This document shows positions 7,693 to 16,673 of a DNA stretch of 45,426 nt, piece by piece. Source of the stretch: Gammaproteobacteria bacterium (GTDB taxonomy: Bacteria; Pseudomonadota; Gammaproteobacteria; Pseudomonadales; Pseudohongiellaceae); assembly GCA_016764875.1 (NCBI GenBank), contig JAESQX010000108.1, forward strand, positions 1-45,426, given 5' to 3'. A program made the position numbers and the translations under genes. How positions within the stretch are numbered: the stretch's first letter is position 1; the number at the start of each line of letters is the position of its first letter. The notes under the pieces are model-generated. The model searched no databases and was not told the origin of the DNA. It was given only the letters and a program-made list of their open reading frames with translations.

Positions 7693-8931
7693 ATGACAAG
7701 TACAGACACAGATTTTGATATAACCATTGTTGGTGGGGGTATGGTGGGAGCCACTTTGGCTTGTGCCCTGGCGGATACCGGATTGCAGATTGCCTTGCTT
7801 GACGGCGTTAAATTTGATGCCGGCAAGATTCCATTCAGCAAAGCGGAGCTGACTTTTGATCCCCGTGTCAGTGCAATTTCTCCCGCCTCCCGGCAGTGGC
7901 TGGAGCAAACAGGGGCATGGCAGGAAATAGCCGCTTCCAGAGTTTCTCCCTATACCGGTATGCAAGTCTGGGATGCGGATGGAACCGGATCAATCCAATT
8001 TTCCGCGAAGGAAATCAATGAATCCCAGCTGGGATTTATTACCGAGAATTCGGTGATTCTTAAAAGTGTTTATAACCGACTTGATCAATTACCTCAGGTA
8101 AAGGTAATGGCGCCGTCTCGTGTCGAGAATATCGAAAGGTATATGGAATCAGGTCACAGCCGAATGAAAATTACCACCGAAGACGGTAATTCATATTCGA
8201 CCACGGTGCTCATTGGTGCTGATGGATCCAATTCCAAAATTCGTCAACTGGCCGATTTTGAAGTCAAGGAATGGGATTATCAACATCAGGCTATTGTCAC
8301 TACGGTACGTACTGAAATTCCTCACCGGGCTATTGCCCTGCAACGGTTTATGGACACTGGCCCGCTGGCTTTTTTGCCCCTGCTGGATAATTCGCCGGGC
8401 GACGATCAGCATTTTTGTTCCATAGTCTGGTCCCTGGTGCCGGAGCGGGCGGAGCAATTGATGGCGATGACAGACGAGGAATTTGCGGCGGCGCTGGGAG
8501 GCAGTATTGAACACAAATTAGGCCATATTGAATGGGTAGACAAACGTTTCGCCTTTCCTTTAAAACAACGCCATGCTGTTGAATACGTGCAGGAAAATAT
8601 CGCGCTGGTGGGGGATGCGGCTCATACCATTCATCCGCTGGCTGGGCAGGGTGTCAATCTTGGATTTCTGGATGCGAAAGCACTGTCAGCTGAAATTCAC
8701 AGCGCCTTGAAGCGAAAACGTCCCCTTGATGAGTTCGCGATTCTGCGTCGCTATCAGCGTCAACGTATTGGTCACAATCTGGGCATGATGTGGCTGATGG
8801 AAGGGTTCAAACATTTATTTGCAGAGCAGGCTCTGCCGGTGCGCTGGTTACGTAATGCTGGAATGAGTGGCGTTGATCGTACAGGGATTGTTAAGAACCA
8901 GTTGATGCGACAGGCTATGGGAGCACCCTAG
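7693..8931 (+). CDS. ubiI: UbiI-type FAD-dependent ubiquinone-ring hydroxylase
   Basis: UbiI hydroxylates C5 of the octaprenylphenol precursor of ubiquinone. The 412-residue product has the FAD motif GGGMVG at residues 14-19, the block FDPRVSAISPASRQWLEQ (about residues 55-72), YTGMQVWDADGTG and the second FAD motif VGDAAHTIHPLAGQGVNLGF (about residues 304-323). The GD form and the VWD block place it with UbiI/VisC rather than UbiH; UbiF-like specificity cannot be fully excluded. It is on the same strand as ubiH but separated from it by the opposite-strand MaoC/DUF1499 pair, and has its own candidate promoter. An AT-rich inverted repeat overlaps its stop codon. Confidence 0.87.
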   Translation: MTSTDTDFDITIVGGGMVGATLACALADTGLQIALLDGVKFDAGKIPFSKAELTFDPRVSAISPASRQWLEQTGAWQEIAASRVSPYTGMQVWDADGTGSIQFSAKEINESQLGFITENSVILKSVYNRLDQLPQVKVMAPSRVENIERYMESGHSRMKITTEDGNSYSTTVLIGADGSNSKIRQLADFEVKEWDYQHQAIVTTVRTEIPHRAIALQRFMDTGPLAFLPLLDNSPGDDQHFCSIVWSLVPERAEQLMAMTDEEFAAALGGSIEHKLGHIEWVDKRFAFPLKQRHAVEYVQENIALVGDAAHTIHPLAGQGVNLGFLDAKALSAEIHSALKRKRPLDEFAILRRYQRQRIGHNLGMMWLMEGFKHLFAEQALPVRWLRNAGMSGVDRTGIVKNQLMRQAMGAP

Positions 8932-8963
8932 TCTTATTTAAAATATTTTATTTTAATAAGACT
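8930..8963. terminator. AT-rich inverted repeat between convergent ubiI and tannase genes
   Basis: AGTCTTATTTAAAAT pairs with ATTTTAATAAGACT (one bulged base, 5-base loop), forming a 14-bp stem that overlaps the ubiI stop codon. The two genes converge here with a 63-base gap, so a bidirectional terminator is the natural reading. The stem is AT-rich and lacks a long T-run outside it, so it is not a classical intrinsic terminator. Confidence 0.5.
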
Positions 8964-8994
8964 AACTATCTGGATCGCCATAAAAATATTCTGC

Positions 8995-10551
8995 CTACGG
9001 TATTCTGCACTCAAAATTCTCAGCTTCGTCAATGCTACCGGTACCATCATAGGCCGCGACTTCAGGAAAAGGGCATAACGGACGACTGCGATCTACTTCG
9101 CCATCTGTTCGGTGGACTGCGATTATGCTGTCCGGGGCTATGCCCTGTTCCACCCAGGCTTCCAGCGCGGAAAGCGAATCAAAACTGTTTGGCCCGGGAC
9201 CGCGGGCACAATGAGCCATTCCCGGTGCCATGAACAGGCGATAGGAATCGTGAATGGCGCTCCGCCCACCCAGTTCATCTGTCACCCGTTGGTAATATTG
9301 CGTAGTGTTGGAAGGAGAGATTTGTGGATCAACCCAGCCGTGATATTGAATCAGCTTGCCCCCTCTATCAAAGAATGGCTGAAGATTGGGATTCAGGGCA
9401 TTAAGGCTGTCGTTGTCAGTTTGTTCCGCCTTGACGATGTCTCTTTCAAAATCAAATCGATCTACTTTCCAGTCAGGATCAGCATGTACTAGATATCTGA
9501 ACTGATCCAGAGCGCTGGCTCGTGCCGAGGCGGTCCAGCCCAAATCGGTCCAGCCAGGCTCGCTACCAGGTAAAAGTCCTGTTATGGCGCGCCCGGATGC
9601 AGGGTTCACCGGCGATGCATAGAGCATTCTGACGGTATTTACCTGCGCCTTACTTAGGCAGGATGCTGAACCATCACCACTGTCACATTGCAGTATGGCA
9701 GGATCAAAACGGCACTGCTCCGGTTGGCTGATAAGGCCATCCTTCAGGCCGTCAGCACTGTCACAGGCATTGATGGCGGCTTGATAAACCAGCTCTCTCT
9801 GGTCTGAGCTCAGCCGGGCGGACTCATCAGCCTCAAGATGCCTGGCTACCCGCAGCGCCCCTGCCGCCCGACCTGTCCAGTCAAGACCTGGAGCACCTGC
9901 AACAATGCCGTCGAAGTCATTGGGAAAACGTTGGGCCTCTTTCATACCCTGGCGACCACCAGCAGAACAACCGGTCCAATAAGAGTATTGTGGGCCTCTC
10001 TGGTAATAAGCGGCAACTATCTGTTTCGAGGTTTTCGCCATTTCATGCACGGCGCGCCAACCGAAGTCGCTCACTTTTTCTGGATGATCAATGCCGAAAC
10101 TGGCGGTATTACCACTGTGCCCGGTATCAGTTGAACTGGTGGCATAACCTCGGCCAAGCGGATAAATCATGGCGGAATGGCGAACGTTGCCGGTGAAAGC
10201 ACCATTGCCAACCGCCAGGTACTTTCCATTCCACCCAGCAACAGGCAGCCACAATTCCATGTTTATATCGGAGTCGTCACTGGGTGTCAGGCTGATTTTT
10301 AATCGGCAGAAGGCAGGCAGGCCTCGATAACGATCGCGACGACTGGCATTCGGTTTGGGCGATGGTGGATTAAACTTCCCGGCTTCCACTACTTCGGCTG
10401 CCCTGATAGTTACATTGGATAAATTCAGGGAGGTAAGATTCAGGCAGGCTTGTTGTGTTTTTTCTGCTGCCATTGCGACGGAACTGCCAGCTAGCAGAGA
10501 AATAATCAAGGGAATTTTTATAATAGAACGTAGGGTTGTATATTTTGTCAT
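8995..10551 (-). CDS. Secreted tannase/feruloyl-esterase family hydrolase
   Basis: Family members hydrolyse ester bonds of aromatic acids (gallate, ferulate, terephthalate-type monoesters). The 518-residue product has a signal peptide cleaved near AMAA (residue 29). The family's CS-D-HC architecture is complete: Cys195-Ser196 in GCSAGGRQG, Asp408 in YHGWVDPQISP and His447-Cys448 in GMAHC, where the two cysteines form the disulfide that ties the triad together. A calcium-loop-like segment CDSADGLKDGLI is at residues 263-274. It starts 14 bases after the stop of the upstream secreted-protein gene, so the two are probably co-transcribed. The actual substrate is unknown; a mono(aryl)esterase is as possible as a tannase. 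Confidence 0.9.
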   Translation of the reverse strand: MTKYTTLRSIIKIPLIISLLAGSSVAMAAEKTQQACLNLTSLNLSNVTIRAAEVVEAGKFNPPSPKPNASRRDRYRGLPAFCRLKISLTPSDDSDINMELWLPVAGWNGKYLAVGNGAFTGNVRHSAMIYPLGRGYATSSTDTGHSGNTASFGIDHPEKVSDFGWRAVHEMAKTSKQIVAAYYQRGPQYSYWTGCSAGGRQGMKEAQRFPNDFDGIVAGAPGLDWTGRAAGALRVARHLEADESARLSSDQRELVYQAAINACDSADGLKDGLISQPEQCRFDPAILQCDSGDGSASCLSKAQVNTVRMLYASPVNPASGRAITGLLPGSEPGWTDLGWTASARASALDQFRYLVHADPDWKVDRFDFERDIVKAEQTDNDSLNALNPNLQPFFDRGGKLIQYHGWVDPQISPSNTTQYYQRVTDELGGRSAIHDSYRLFMAPGMAHCARGPGPNSFDSLSALEAWVEQGIAPDSIIAVHRTDGEVDRSRPLCPFPEVAAYDGTGSIDEAENFECRIP

Positions 10552-10565
10552 AGCATTTTCACTTG

Positions 10566-11537
10566 CTAAGGCTGGGCTGCCTGTTTCTCCAGATTTCTGG
10601 CAATTCTCAGAATATTTGCCAACGCGTAATTGCCTTCATGGCAGGCGAATTCATAAAGCGGCTGATCGCCTCGAAACATGGGAAAAGCAACTGACCAGGG
10701 TTCCACCCAGGTAGAAGGGTCTTTTACGGTAAATTCATATTGTAAGGTATTGTCGGCAATTCGGGTAAACCGCTCTGTCAGATGTAGATTCTCGCTGGCT
10801 CCTCTGAAAGAGGCCTTGGCAGAAAAATTAGTTGATTCAACCACCAATGTATCGCCCTCCCAGTGTCCGCGAGGATCACCGTGCCATTGTCTGATAGTTG
10901 AAGGAATATGCGGACGACCGTCCATGGGTACAACACGCACATCGTGAATCATCTCATTGATAATAATTACCGTGGCTGGCGTTTGCAAAATCAGAATATT
11001 GTTGTTGTACGCCTGGGGCAACAATCCACCGGGGATACCCCAGGTTATACATCGCTCAGACAAGCCTCGATCCAACCAGCTATCGGCCCGGCCACGGATT
11101 TTGGCCCGCGTCGCTCTCTTTTCAGTGGCCGCCGGGGTGTAAGTCGGTATCCGGCCATCGGGTGGGTCTACGATCAGCGATGATTGACCGGTGGGTAATA
11201 CTTCCTTGCCATAATCCAGGTCGTCAGGGTCATGAACCGTAATCCCTACCCTGCCATAGTCAAGTGGTCTACCGTCCGGTCGTGCCGCACTGGCTTTCTC
11301 ATAAGCCAGTATTTCCTCCGCCGTGAGGATTGGCTTACCGACGAATTGAGCCGGTCGTTGCAAGGGAGTTATTGTCCGTCGATCCCAGACCCCCTGGAGA
11401 TTCGGATCTCCCCACGGAGTCAGCGTACTTTCAGATTGACTGCCGGCAGAACTTATTGACTGAGCAGTCCCGGTTATCGGCAATATGGCCAAGATCAAAA
11501 TCGCGGTAACAACTAATCGATTCAGTCGTTTTTGCAT
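10566..11537 (-). CDS. Secreted protein of unknown function, upstream of the tannase-family gene
   Basis: The 323-residue product has a clear signal peptide (hydrophobic residues 9-24, likely cleaved after TAQ). The mature protein opens with TPWGDPNLQGVWDRRTITPL followed by RPAQF, a pattern shared by a widespread group of uncharacterised exported proteins in marine bacteria and acidobacteria. Later conserved-looking stretches are LLPQAYNNNILILQTP, MIHDVRVVPMDGRPH, HGDPRGHWEGDTLVVESTNF and LTERFTRIADNTLQYEFTV. No catalytic motif is evident. Gene order and the 14-base gap tie it to the esterase gene, so it may act in the same periplasmic or extracellular process. Function not known. Confidence 0.8.
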   Translation of the reverse strand: MQKRLNRLVVTAILILAILPITGTAQSISSAGSQSESTLTPWGDPNLQGVWDRRTITPLQRPAQFVGKPILTAEEILAYEKASAARPDGRPLDYGRVGITVHDPDDLDYGKEVLPTGQSSLIVDPPDGRIPTYTPAATEKRATRAKIRGRADSWLDRGLSERCITWGIPGGLLPQAYNNNILILQTPATVIIINEMIHDVRVVPMDGRPHIPSTIRQWHGDPRGHWEGDTLVVESTNFSAKASFRGASENLHLTERFTRIADNTLQYEFTVKDPSTWVEPWSVAFPMFRGDQPLYEFACHEGNYALANILRIARNLEKQAAQP

Positions 11538-11817
11538 TTCCCTGTGTCCACTGTCAATTGATGTGATCTGAGTATAAATCAGAAAGTCACTAAAGGTATG
11601 TAAAATATGGATCTATAGAAATAATTCCCTGTTTCGGAAACACGAAATATCATATTCCAAGATACGGGACCCCTTCTTCTATTTTTTTTCAGACTGAATA
11701 GCATCAAGACAATCCATTCCAATTCAAGCAGCTGCGGAATAAGCGGCTAATTACAAATATAAGGGGTCAGAGTAAATATACAGTTGTTTACTCTATTCCC
11801 TTTTATTCGCCGGCGTT
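11538..11817. other. Intergenic stretch with short inverted repeats, no gene
   Basis: No convincing gene is seen in these 280 bases. Two features stand out. GACCCCTT near 11666 and AAGGGGTC at 11761-11768 are inverted copies about 90 bases apart. GAGTAAA at 11770-11776 pairs with TTTACTC at 11787-11793 around a 10-base loop, 25 bases downstream of the dioxygenase stop. The AAGGGGTC(A) motif recurs near 16535 and resembles fragments of REP-type intergenic elements, but this is not proven. Confidence 0.35.
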
Positions 11818-12621
11818 TCAGGCTGCCCAATAATACATGCTTGTTTTCTTATTCAAAATTCGTAACTCAAAACTTTCTGTACAACGGGTGCCCGCCAGGC
11901 CATAACAAACATGCAGGGGCATCAAATGCTCCTCGGTTGGATGGCAAAAGCGGGCGAACGGGGCCTTTTCCCACTGGATGAGTTTTTGCACCCGCTCTTC
12001 TTCGTCAATATCCGGGATGGAACAGCAGTTCAATAACCACTGTTCGAAAGATTCATTCATTGTTTTTAATTCACTGGTATCCGGCGCGAAAAAAGAGCCC
12101 ATGTTGTGGAAGGACAGCCCGGAACCGATGAGCAGGGTATTTTCATGATCCAGGTCGCGAAGAGTCTGACCTATTTTAATGTGTTCAGCAGGATCAAGAT
12201 GGTTCACAAGAGACAACTGTACACAGGGGATATCAGCATTGGGATACATTATTTTTAGCGGCACAAACATGCCGTGATCGAATCCTCGCTGATCATCAAG
12301 TTTGCTTGCAATATTGGCATTTTCCAATAGGTTGTGGATCTTGTCGGCTAGTAACGGTTCGCCCGGGCAGGGATAGCTGATATTGTAAGATTCTTCGGGA
12401 AATCCGTAATAATCGTAGATGAGAGCAGGGTTTGCTCCGGAAGTAATAGTGGGTAGATTTTCTTCCCAATGCGCACTCACTATAATGATGGAAGATGGTT
12501 TTTTTATCTTGGCCGTAATTTTCTGCAAACAGGCGATCATCTGCGTGTGTCCTTCATCGCCAAGCAGCGGTAAAGGGCCTCCACCATGAGACAAATAGAG
12601 GGCTTGTGGCTTAATTTTCAT
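11818..12621 (-). CDS. LigB/DODA-type extradiol aromatic ring-opening dioxygenase
   Basis: Proteins of this family (bacterial YgiD, plant DOPA dioxygenase) cleave catecholic rings using a single metal. The reading frame could begin at a TTG at 12651, but the ATG at 12621 places the N-terminus exactly as in relatives (MKIKPQALYLSHGGGPLPLL), so I prefer it (267 residues). Metal-ligand candidates are His12 in LSHGGGP and His51 in VSAHWE, with the DHGMFVPLKIMYP segment in the middle and CHPTEEHLMPLHV near residues 221-233. LLIGSGLSFHNM is another family block. It is a single gene on the minus strand facing away from the DUF5916 gene. It may process aromatic acids released by the nearby esterase, but no other ring-degradation genes are adjacent. 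Confidence 0.88.
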   Translation of the reverse strand: MKIKPQALYLSHGGGPLPLLGDEGHTQMIACLQKITAKIKKPSSIIIVSAHWEENLPTITSGANPALIYDYYGFPEESYNISYPCPGEPLLADKIHNLLENANIASKLDDQRGFDHGMFVPLKIMYPNADIPCVQLSLVNHLDPAEHIKIGQTLRDLDHENTLLIGSGLSFHNMGSFFAPDTSELKTMNESFEQWLLNCCSIPDIDEEERVQKLIQWEKAPFARFCHPTEEHLMPLHVCYGLAGTRCTESFELRILNKKTSMYYWAA

Positions 12622-12817
12622 CAGGATCAAGGTGCTCGCTATAATCGACAACGATTAACAAATTTACAGTATTGGCCTGTAGTAAGGAATAGGGGATGTA
12701 AATTCGGTTTCAGAGCCAGTACGTTTTATCCCATCACCGCTTTACCGGGTGAAGATGAATATCCAGCCAGTGGGTTCTAACCATAGAGCGCTTAACTCGG
12801 CCTCTGGAGGGATTGAT

Positions 12818-12835
12818 GTTGAACCGTGATTCAAC
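12818..12835. promoter_or_regulatory. Operator-like inverted repeat upstream of the DUF5916 gene
   Basis: GTTGAA-CCGTGA-TTCAAC is a perfect 6-bp inverted repeat. It is partly nested in a second pair, CCATAG at 12781-12786 and CTATGG at 12835-12840. It lies about 60-80 bases before the start codon at 12896, a place where a transcription factor could bind. No factor is known. Confidence 0.25.
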
Positions 12836-12895
12836 TATGGTACGTGGCTGATTTTATGGCAATTTCACGGACAAATCGAACAAGGGGGCAGGTTG

Positions 12896-15133
12896 ATGAG
12901 AAGGGCCGGCATATTTGGATGCACAATGAAGTGCTTATTAACCCTCAGCGGACTGGCCCTGTCCGGACCACTGCTGGTGGCACAGGAATCTGAATCCCGA
13001 ATTGTGTCACCAACCACCACAGCTAATCCCCTCAGTATCGCTCCCCAAATCGACGGCGAAGTTCTCGCAGACGATGCCTGGTCCCAAGTTAAACCCACCA
13101 GTGGATTCTGGCAGATAACTCCCGATGAAGGTCGCCGGGCCACCCAACGAACCGAAGTATTCATCGGGTTCACCGATACGGCACTTTATATTGGTGTGGT
13201 GGCCTATGACGATAACCCCTCTGGCATTATTGTGGCAGATAGCCGCCGTGATTCCTCGCTTAATGAAACCGACAGTTTCCAGGTAATTATCGATGGCCTT
13301 AACGACAGGCAGAATGGATTCGTCTTTGGCACCAACCCGGCCGGCATCGAATACGACGCCCAGGTGACTAACGAGGGCTCCGGTGGTTTTCGGGGTGGTA
13401 GCGGGGGATTCAATCTGAACTGGGATACCACCTGGGAAGTCAGCGCCAGGATCTCCGACATTGGTTGGAGCGCCGAGATGGAAATTCCATTCAGTGCACT
13501 GCGCTATGGCTCTGACGACATTCAAACCTGGGGAATTAATTTTCAACGCAATATCCGTCGCAACAACGAAGTAGCATTCTGGGCTCCCCTTGATCGGCAG
13601 TACAACATAAATCGTGTTTCGGAAGCCGGCTATGTTGAAGGGATACGCATTCCTGATCAGCGAAATCTGCAGATAACTCCCTATGCCTTGAACAGCGTAT
13701 CCCGAGGCGGCAGCTTACCCAGCGGTTCCCACTCGAACGAGGAATATGGTTTCGATCTTAAATATTCTGTCACTCCTTCGCTGATACTCGATGCTACCTA
13801 CAATACCGACTTTGCCCAGGTTGAAGTGGACGAGTTGCAGGTAAACCTGGATAGATTCAGCCTTTTCTTTCCTGAAAAGAGACCATTTTTTCTGGAGAAC
13901 GCCGGGCAGTTCGCTGTGGGTAATCCCCGTGAGGTTGAACTATTTTTCAGCCGGCGAATTGGCGTGGGGGCCGGTGGTACTCAGCTACCTATCGAAGGTG
14001 GTGCAAGGCTGACGGGTAAGATTGGCAAAAATACCAATATCGGTCTATTGCAAATGCGATCGGAAGCCGTTTCCGGTGTTGCTTCCCAGAATGATTTTTC
14101 CATTGTAAGGGTTAATCAGGAATTCGGTAATCGATCATCCGTCGGCGTTATGTATGTTGAACGCGATGGCGACGGCAGCGTGCTTAATAATTCCAGCGAC
14201 GACTACAATCGCACCTACGCGGTGGATGGACGTTGGGGAATTGGTGACACCACGCTCATATCAGGTTTCGCCGCCAGAACGGATACGCCGGGGGTTAACA
14301 GCAGGGATGGTTCACTGGCGGTAAACGCCGACTTCAACACGCCCGCATGGTCGATAGATGGTGGCTATGCCCAGGTAGGAGAGAACTTCAATCCCGAAGT
14401 GGGTTTTCTCTCCAGAAGTGGCTACCGCAAAATAGATTTCGGAGTCCGCTATCATTATCGGCCCGATGACCTGTGGGGCTTGCTTGAACTGCGGCCTCAT
14501 TTTAGTTATCGCGGTTTCTGGGATTTCGATGGCAATCAGGAAACCGGCTACCTGCACGTGGATAATCACTGGGAGTTTCGCAGCGGTTTTGAGTTTCACA
14601 CCGGGGTGAACTTTACCCAGGAAGGGGTAATGGAGCCCTTTGAGATTGTCAGTGGAGTTACCGTACCCGTTGGAGAATACAGGCACGAAGAAGGGCAGTT
14701 GGTGGTTATGACAAACCAGGGGGCGCCACTCAGTATAAATGTTCGAAGTCATTTCGGTGGCTTCTTCGGCGGCGATAGAGTTACTTTTGAACCAACGGTT
14801 CGTTATCGAATCGGTGAAAAATTCAGCACTGAATTAACCTGGATTCACAGCGACATCGATCTGCCGGTTCCCGGCGGCGATTTTGAAGTGGACGTAGCTC
14901 GCTTACGACTTTCCTACTCTTTTACCCCCAGCATCTCCTTGCAAACACTGGTGCAATACAATAAGCGCGAAGACGTAATTGCCACCAATATCCGATTTGC
15001 CTGGCTGCAATCTGCCAATGCCGGTTTATATCTTGTGTACAATGAAATTGATGAGAGCGGGGTTGGTGCGCCCCGTAGCAATGCCAGACAATTTATCCTC
15101 AAGTACAGTCGCATAATTAATATCTTCAATTAG
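12896..15133 (+). CDS. DUF5916 outer-membrane protein with N-terminal CBM9-like domain
   Basis: The product has about 745 residues. I chose the ATG at 12896 rather than the TTG one codon earlier because a GGGGG run sits 7 bases in front of it. After a signal peptide (hydrophobic stretch ending near LLVAQ) comes a CBM9-like sandwich: IDGEVLADDAWSQVKP, TEVFIGFTDTALYIGVVAYDD and WGINFQRNIRRNNEVAFWAP. The rest is DUF5916, a predicted beta-barrel with many alternating aromatic strands (FSLFFPEKRPFFLENAGQFAVG, EVELFFSRRIG) to the C-terminus. Such proteins are common in marine copiotrophs and are usually suggested to sit in the outer membrane; the ligand is unknown. It may take part with the receptor at 16674 in uptake. 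Confidence 0.85.
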   Translation: MRRAGIFGCTMKCLLTLSGLALSGPLLVAQESESRIVSPTTTANPLSIAPQIDGEVLADDAWSQVKPTSGFWQITPDEGRRATQRTEVFIGFTDTALYIGVVAYDDNPSGIIVADSRRDSSLNETDSFQVIIDGLNDRQNGFVFGTNPAGIEYDAQVTNEGSGGFRGGSGGFNLNWDTTWEVSARISDIGWSAEMEIPFSALRYGSDDIQTWGINFQRNIRRNNEVAFWAPLDRQYNINRVSEAGYVEGIRIPDQRNLQITPYALNSVSRGGSLPSGSHSNEEYGFDLKYSVTPSLILDATYNTDFAQVEVDELQVNLDRFSLFFPEKRPFFLENAGQFAVGNPREVELFFSRRIGVGAGGTQLPIEGGARLTGKIGKNTNIGLLQMRSEAVSGVASQNDFSIVRVNQEFGNRSSVGVMYVERDGDGSVLNNSSDDYNRTYAVDGRWGIGDTTLISGFAARTDTPGVNSRDGSLAVNADFNTPAWSIDGGYAQVGENFNPEVGFLSRSGYRKIDFGVRYHYRPDDLWGLLELRPHFSYRGFWDFDGNQETGYLHVDNHWEFRSGFEFHTGVNFTQEGVMEPFEIVSGVTVPVGEYRHEEGQLVVMTNQGAPLSINVRSHFGGFFGGDRVTFEPTVRYRIGEKFSTELTWIHSDIDLPVPGGDFEVDVARLRLSYSFTPSISLQTLVQYNKREDVIATNIRFAWLQSANAGLYLVYNEIDESGVGAPRSNARQFILKYSRIINIFN

Positions 15134-15261
15134 TAGATAATAGAAATGGGGCAAATCGGGGTAAGGTTCAGTTTCAATACCTTCTTAAATATAATTCCAA
15201 CAGGCCGGGCCAGAACCACAATTTAGCCCGAGAGGCTATTAATCTTGATTTGATTTATCCT

Positions 15262-15277
15262 GGTTAGACTACTAACC
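15262..15277. promoter_or_regulatory. Inverted repeat in the DUF3500 gene's upstream region
   Basis: GGTTAG-ACTA-CTAACC is a perfect 6-bp inverted repeat, 41-56 bases before the preferred start codon at 15318, and the flanks CCT/TAGG almost extend it. A TATAAT hexamer lies further upstream near 15190. It may be an operator; no regulator can be named. Confidence 0.28.
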
Positions 15278-15317
15278 TAGGTTCGACCACGTTAGCCCAT
15301 TTTATGTGGAGATTATT

Positions 15318-16367
15318 ATGTTGCCGACAACTCTCTGGCGTACCCCAATTCTGATTGGATTATTGATAGTTGGAATGCTCAGCACGAAATTGGCCGTGGC
15401 GGAGGAAACCATGGCATCGGCCGCGGCTGATTTTCTAGCAGCGTTGTCTGTCGATAGCCAGGGGCAGGCGACATTTTCATTTGACTCCGATGAGCGAGTG
15501 AACTGGCACTTTCTACCAAACGAGATGTTTCAACGTGGTGGGATTTCTCTCAAACAGTTGTCAGAGCCACAACGAGAGAAGGCACACACTTTGTTGAGCA
15601 CGGGCCTGAGTCAAAGTGGTTATATCGCCGCTACTGCTATTATTCAATTAGAACGGGTCCTGAATGAACTTGAGTCCGGAGGTCGATTTGCACGTGATCA
15701 TGAAGACTATTCAATTACCCTATTTGGTACTCCCGAAGTGGATGGAACCTGGGGCTGGCGTTTTGAAGGTCATCACCTTTCGCTTCACTTTACAGTAGTA
15801 GCCGGCCAGGTAACGGTGAGTACGCCGAGCTTCTTCGGTTCGAATCCGGCTGAAGTTCGAGAAGGCGCACAAACCCCTCAGCAACAAGGGCAACGGGTAC
15901 TCGCTCCGAGGGAGGATAAAGCCAGGGCCCTGGTTACATCATTAAGTGAATCCCAAAGAGTCAGGGCTATAACCAGCGATACAGTACCAAGAGACATCGT
16001 CACCGGTAACCAGTACCCGATTGATCCACTGGATCCCATAGGGATTAAAGCAGCGGATATGAGCACTGCGCAGCAATCCCTGCTACAAGAACTCATCACC
16101 GCCTACACGGCTTCGATGTCAGCCGATATCGCCGTCAGACGCTGGGAGAAAATTCAACAGGACGGCTTTGATAACATAAATTTTGCCTGGTCAGGATCAG
16201 TTGAGCTGGGTATGCCACACTATTATCGCGTGCAGGGATTGTCGTTTTTAATTGAATACGACAATGTGCAAAACGGCGCAAATCATATCCATTCGGTATG
16301 GCGAGATTTTGCCGGTGACTTTGGTCGTGATGTGCTGCGTGAGCATTACGATTCAGTGCCACACTAG
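15318..16367 (+). CDS. DUF3500 secreted protein
   Basis: The frame opens at a GTG (15306), but the ATG at 15318 has GGAG 7 bases before it and gives a standard signal peptide (MLPTTLWRTPILIGLLIVGM, cleaved near AVAEE), so it is preferred (349 residues). The mature part matches DUF3500: FSFDSDERVNWHFLP near residue 53, LSEPQREKAHTLLSTGLS, LFGTPEVDGTWGWRFEGHHLSLHFTV and, near the C-terminus, GLSFLIEYDNVQNGANHIHSVWRDFAGDFG. The tryptophan- and histidine-rich blocks are conserved, but the function of the family is not established. It lies between two outer-membrane protein genes on the same strand. Confidence 0.86.
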   Translation: MLPTTLWRTPILIGLLIVGMLSTKLAVAEETMASAAADFLAALSVDSQGQATFSFDSDERVNWHFLPNEMFQRGGISLKQLSEPQREKAHTLLSTGLSQSGYIAATAIIQLERVLNELESGGRFARDHEDYSITLFGTPEVDGTWGWRFEGHHLSLHFTVVAGQVTVSTPSFFGSNPAEVREGAQTPQQQGQRVLAPREDKARALVTSLSESQRVRAITSDTVPRDIVTGNQYPIDPLDPIGIKAADMSTAQQSLLQELITAYTASMSADIAVRRWEKIQQDGFDNINFAWSGSVELGMPHYYRVQGLSFLIEYDNVQNGANHIHSVWRDFAGDFGRDVLREHYDSVPH

Positions 16368-16673
16368 CCACAAAGTGGACGGCAAAGTCGATATGTAAAA
16401 CAGGGACATTCACCAAACAAAACTAGTGGCCACTGCCCAGGGCACATGACTTTGTTCACAAGGGCGTTCCCCCGATCTCAAGTAATTACCGCCGCTATCA
16501 GGCACCGGTAACCCTTACAATTAATAACAAATTGAAGGGGTCATCTACGCTACAATTAGCGTATATTAACGGGCATTTTTGAATGCGAACATTTTGAATG
16601 TTAGCTCAGTGCGGCTATTGATCATGTAAAGAATTTTGGTGAGCACTATCTATCAAAGACATAGGACAAAACA
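16368..16673. other. Non-coding stretch before the TonB-dependent receptor gene
   Basis: No gene is seen in these 306 bases. A perfect inverted repeat TACGCT-ACAATT-AGCGTA occupies 16546-16563, about 110 bases upstream of the receptor start, and could be an operator. A GAAGGGGTC motif, also present inverted near 11666, lies just before it. No clear promoter hexamers were identified. Confidence 0.35.

Noticed and set aside
12586-12780. A 64-residue plus-strand frame upstream of the DUF5916 gene
   Set aside because: It overlaps the start of the dioxygenase gene on the other strand and has no support from motifs or a ribosome-binding site.
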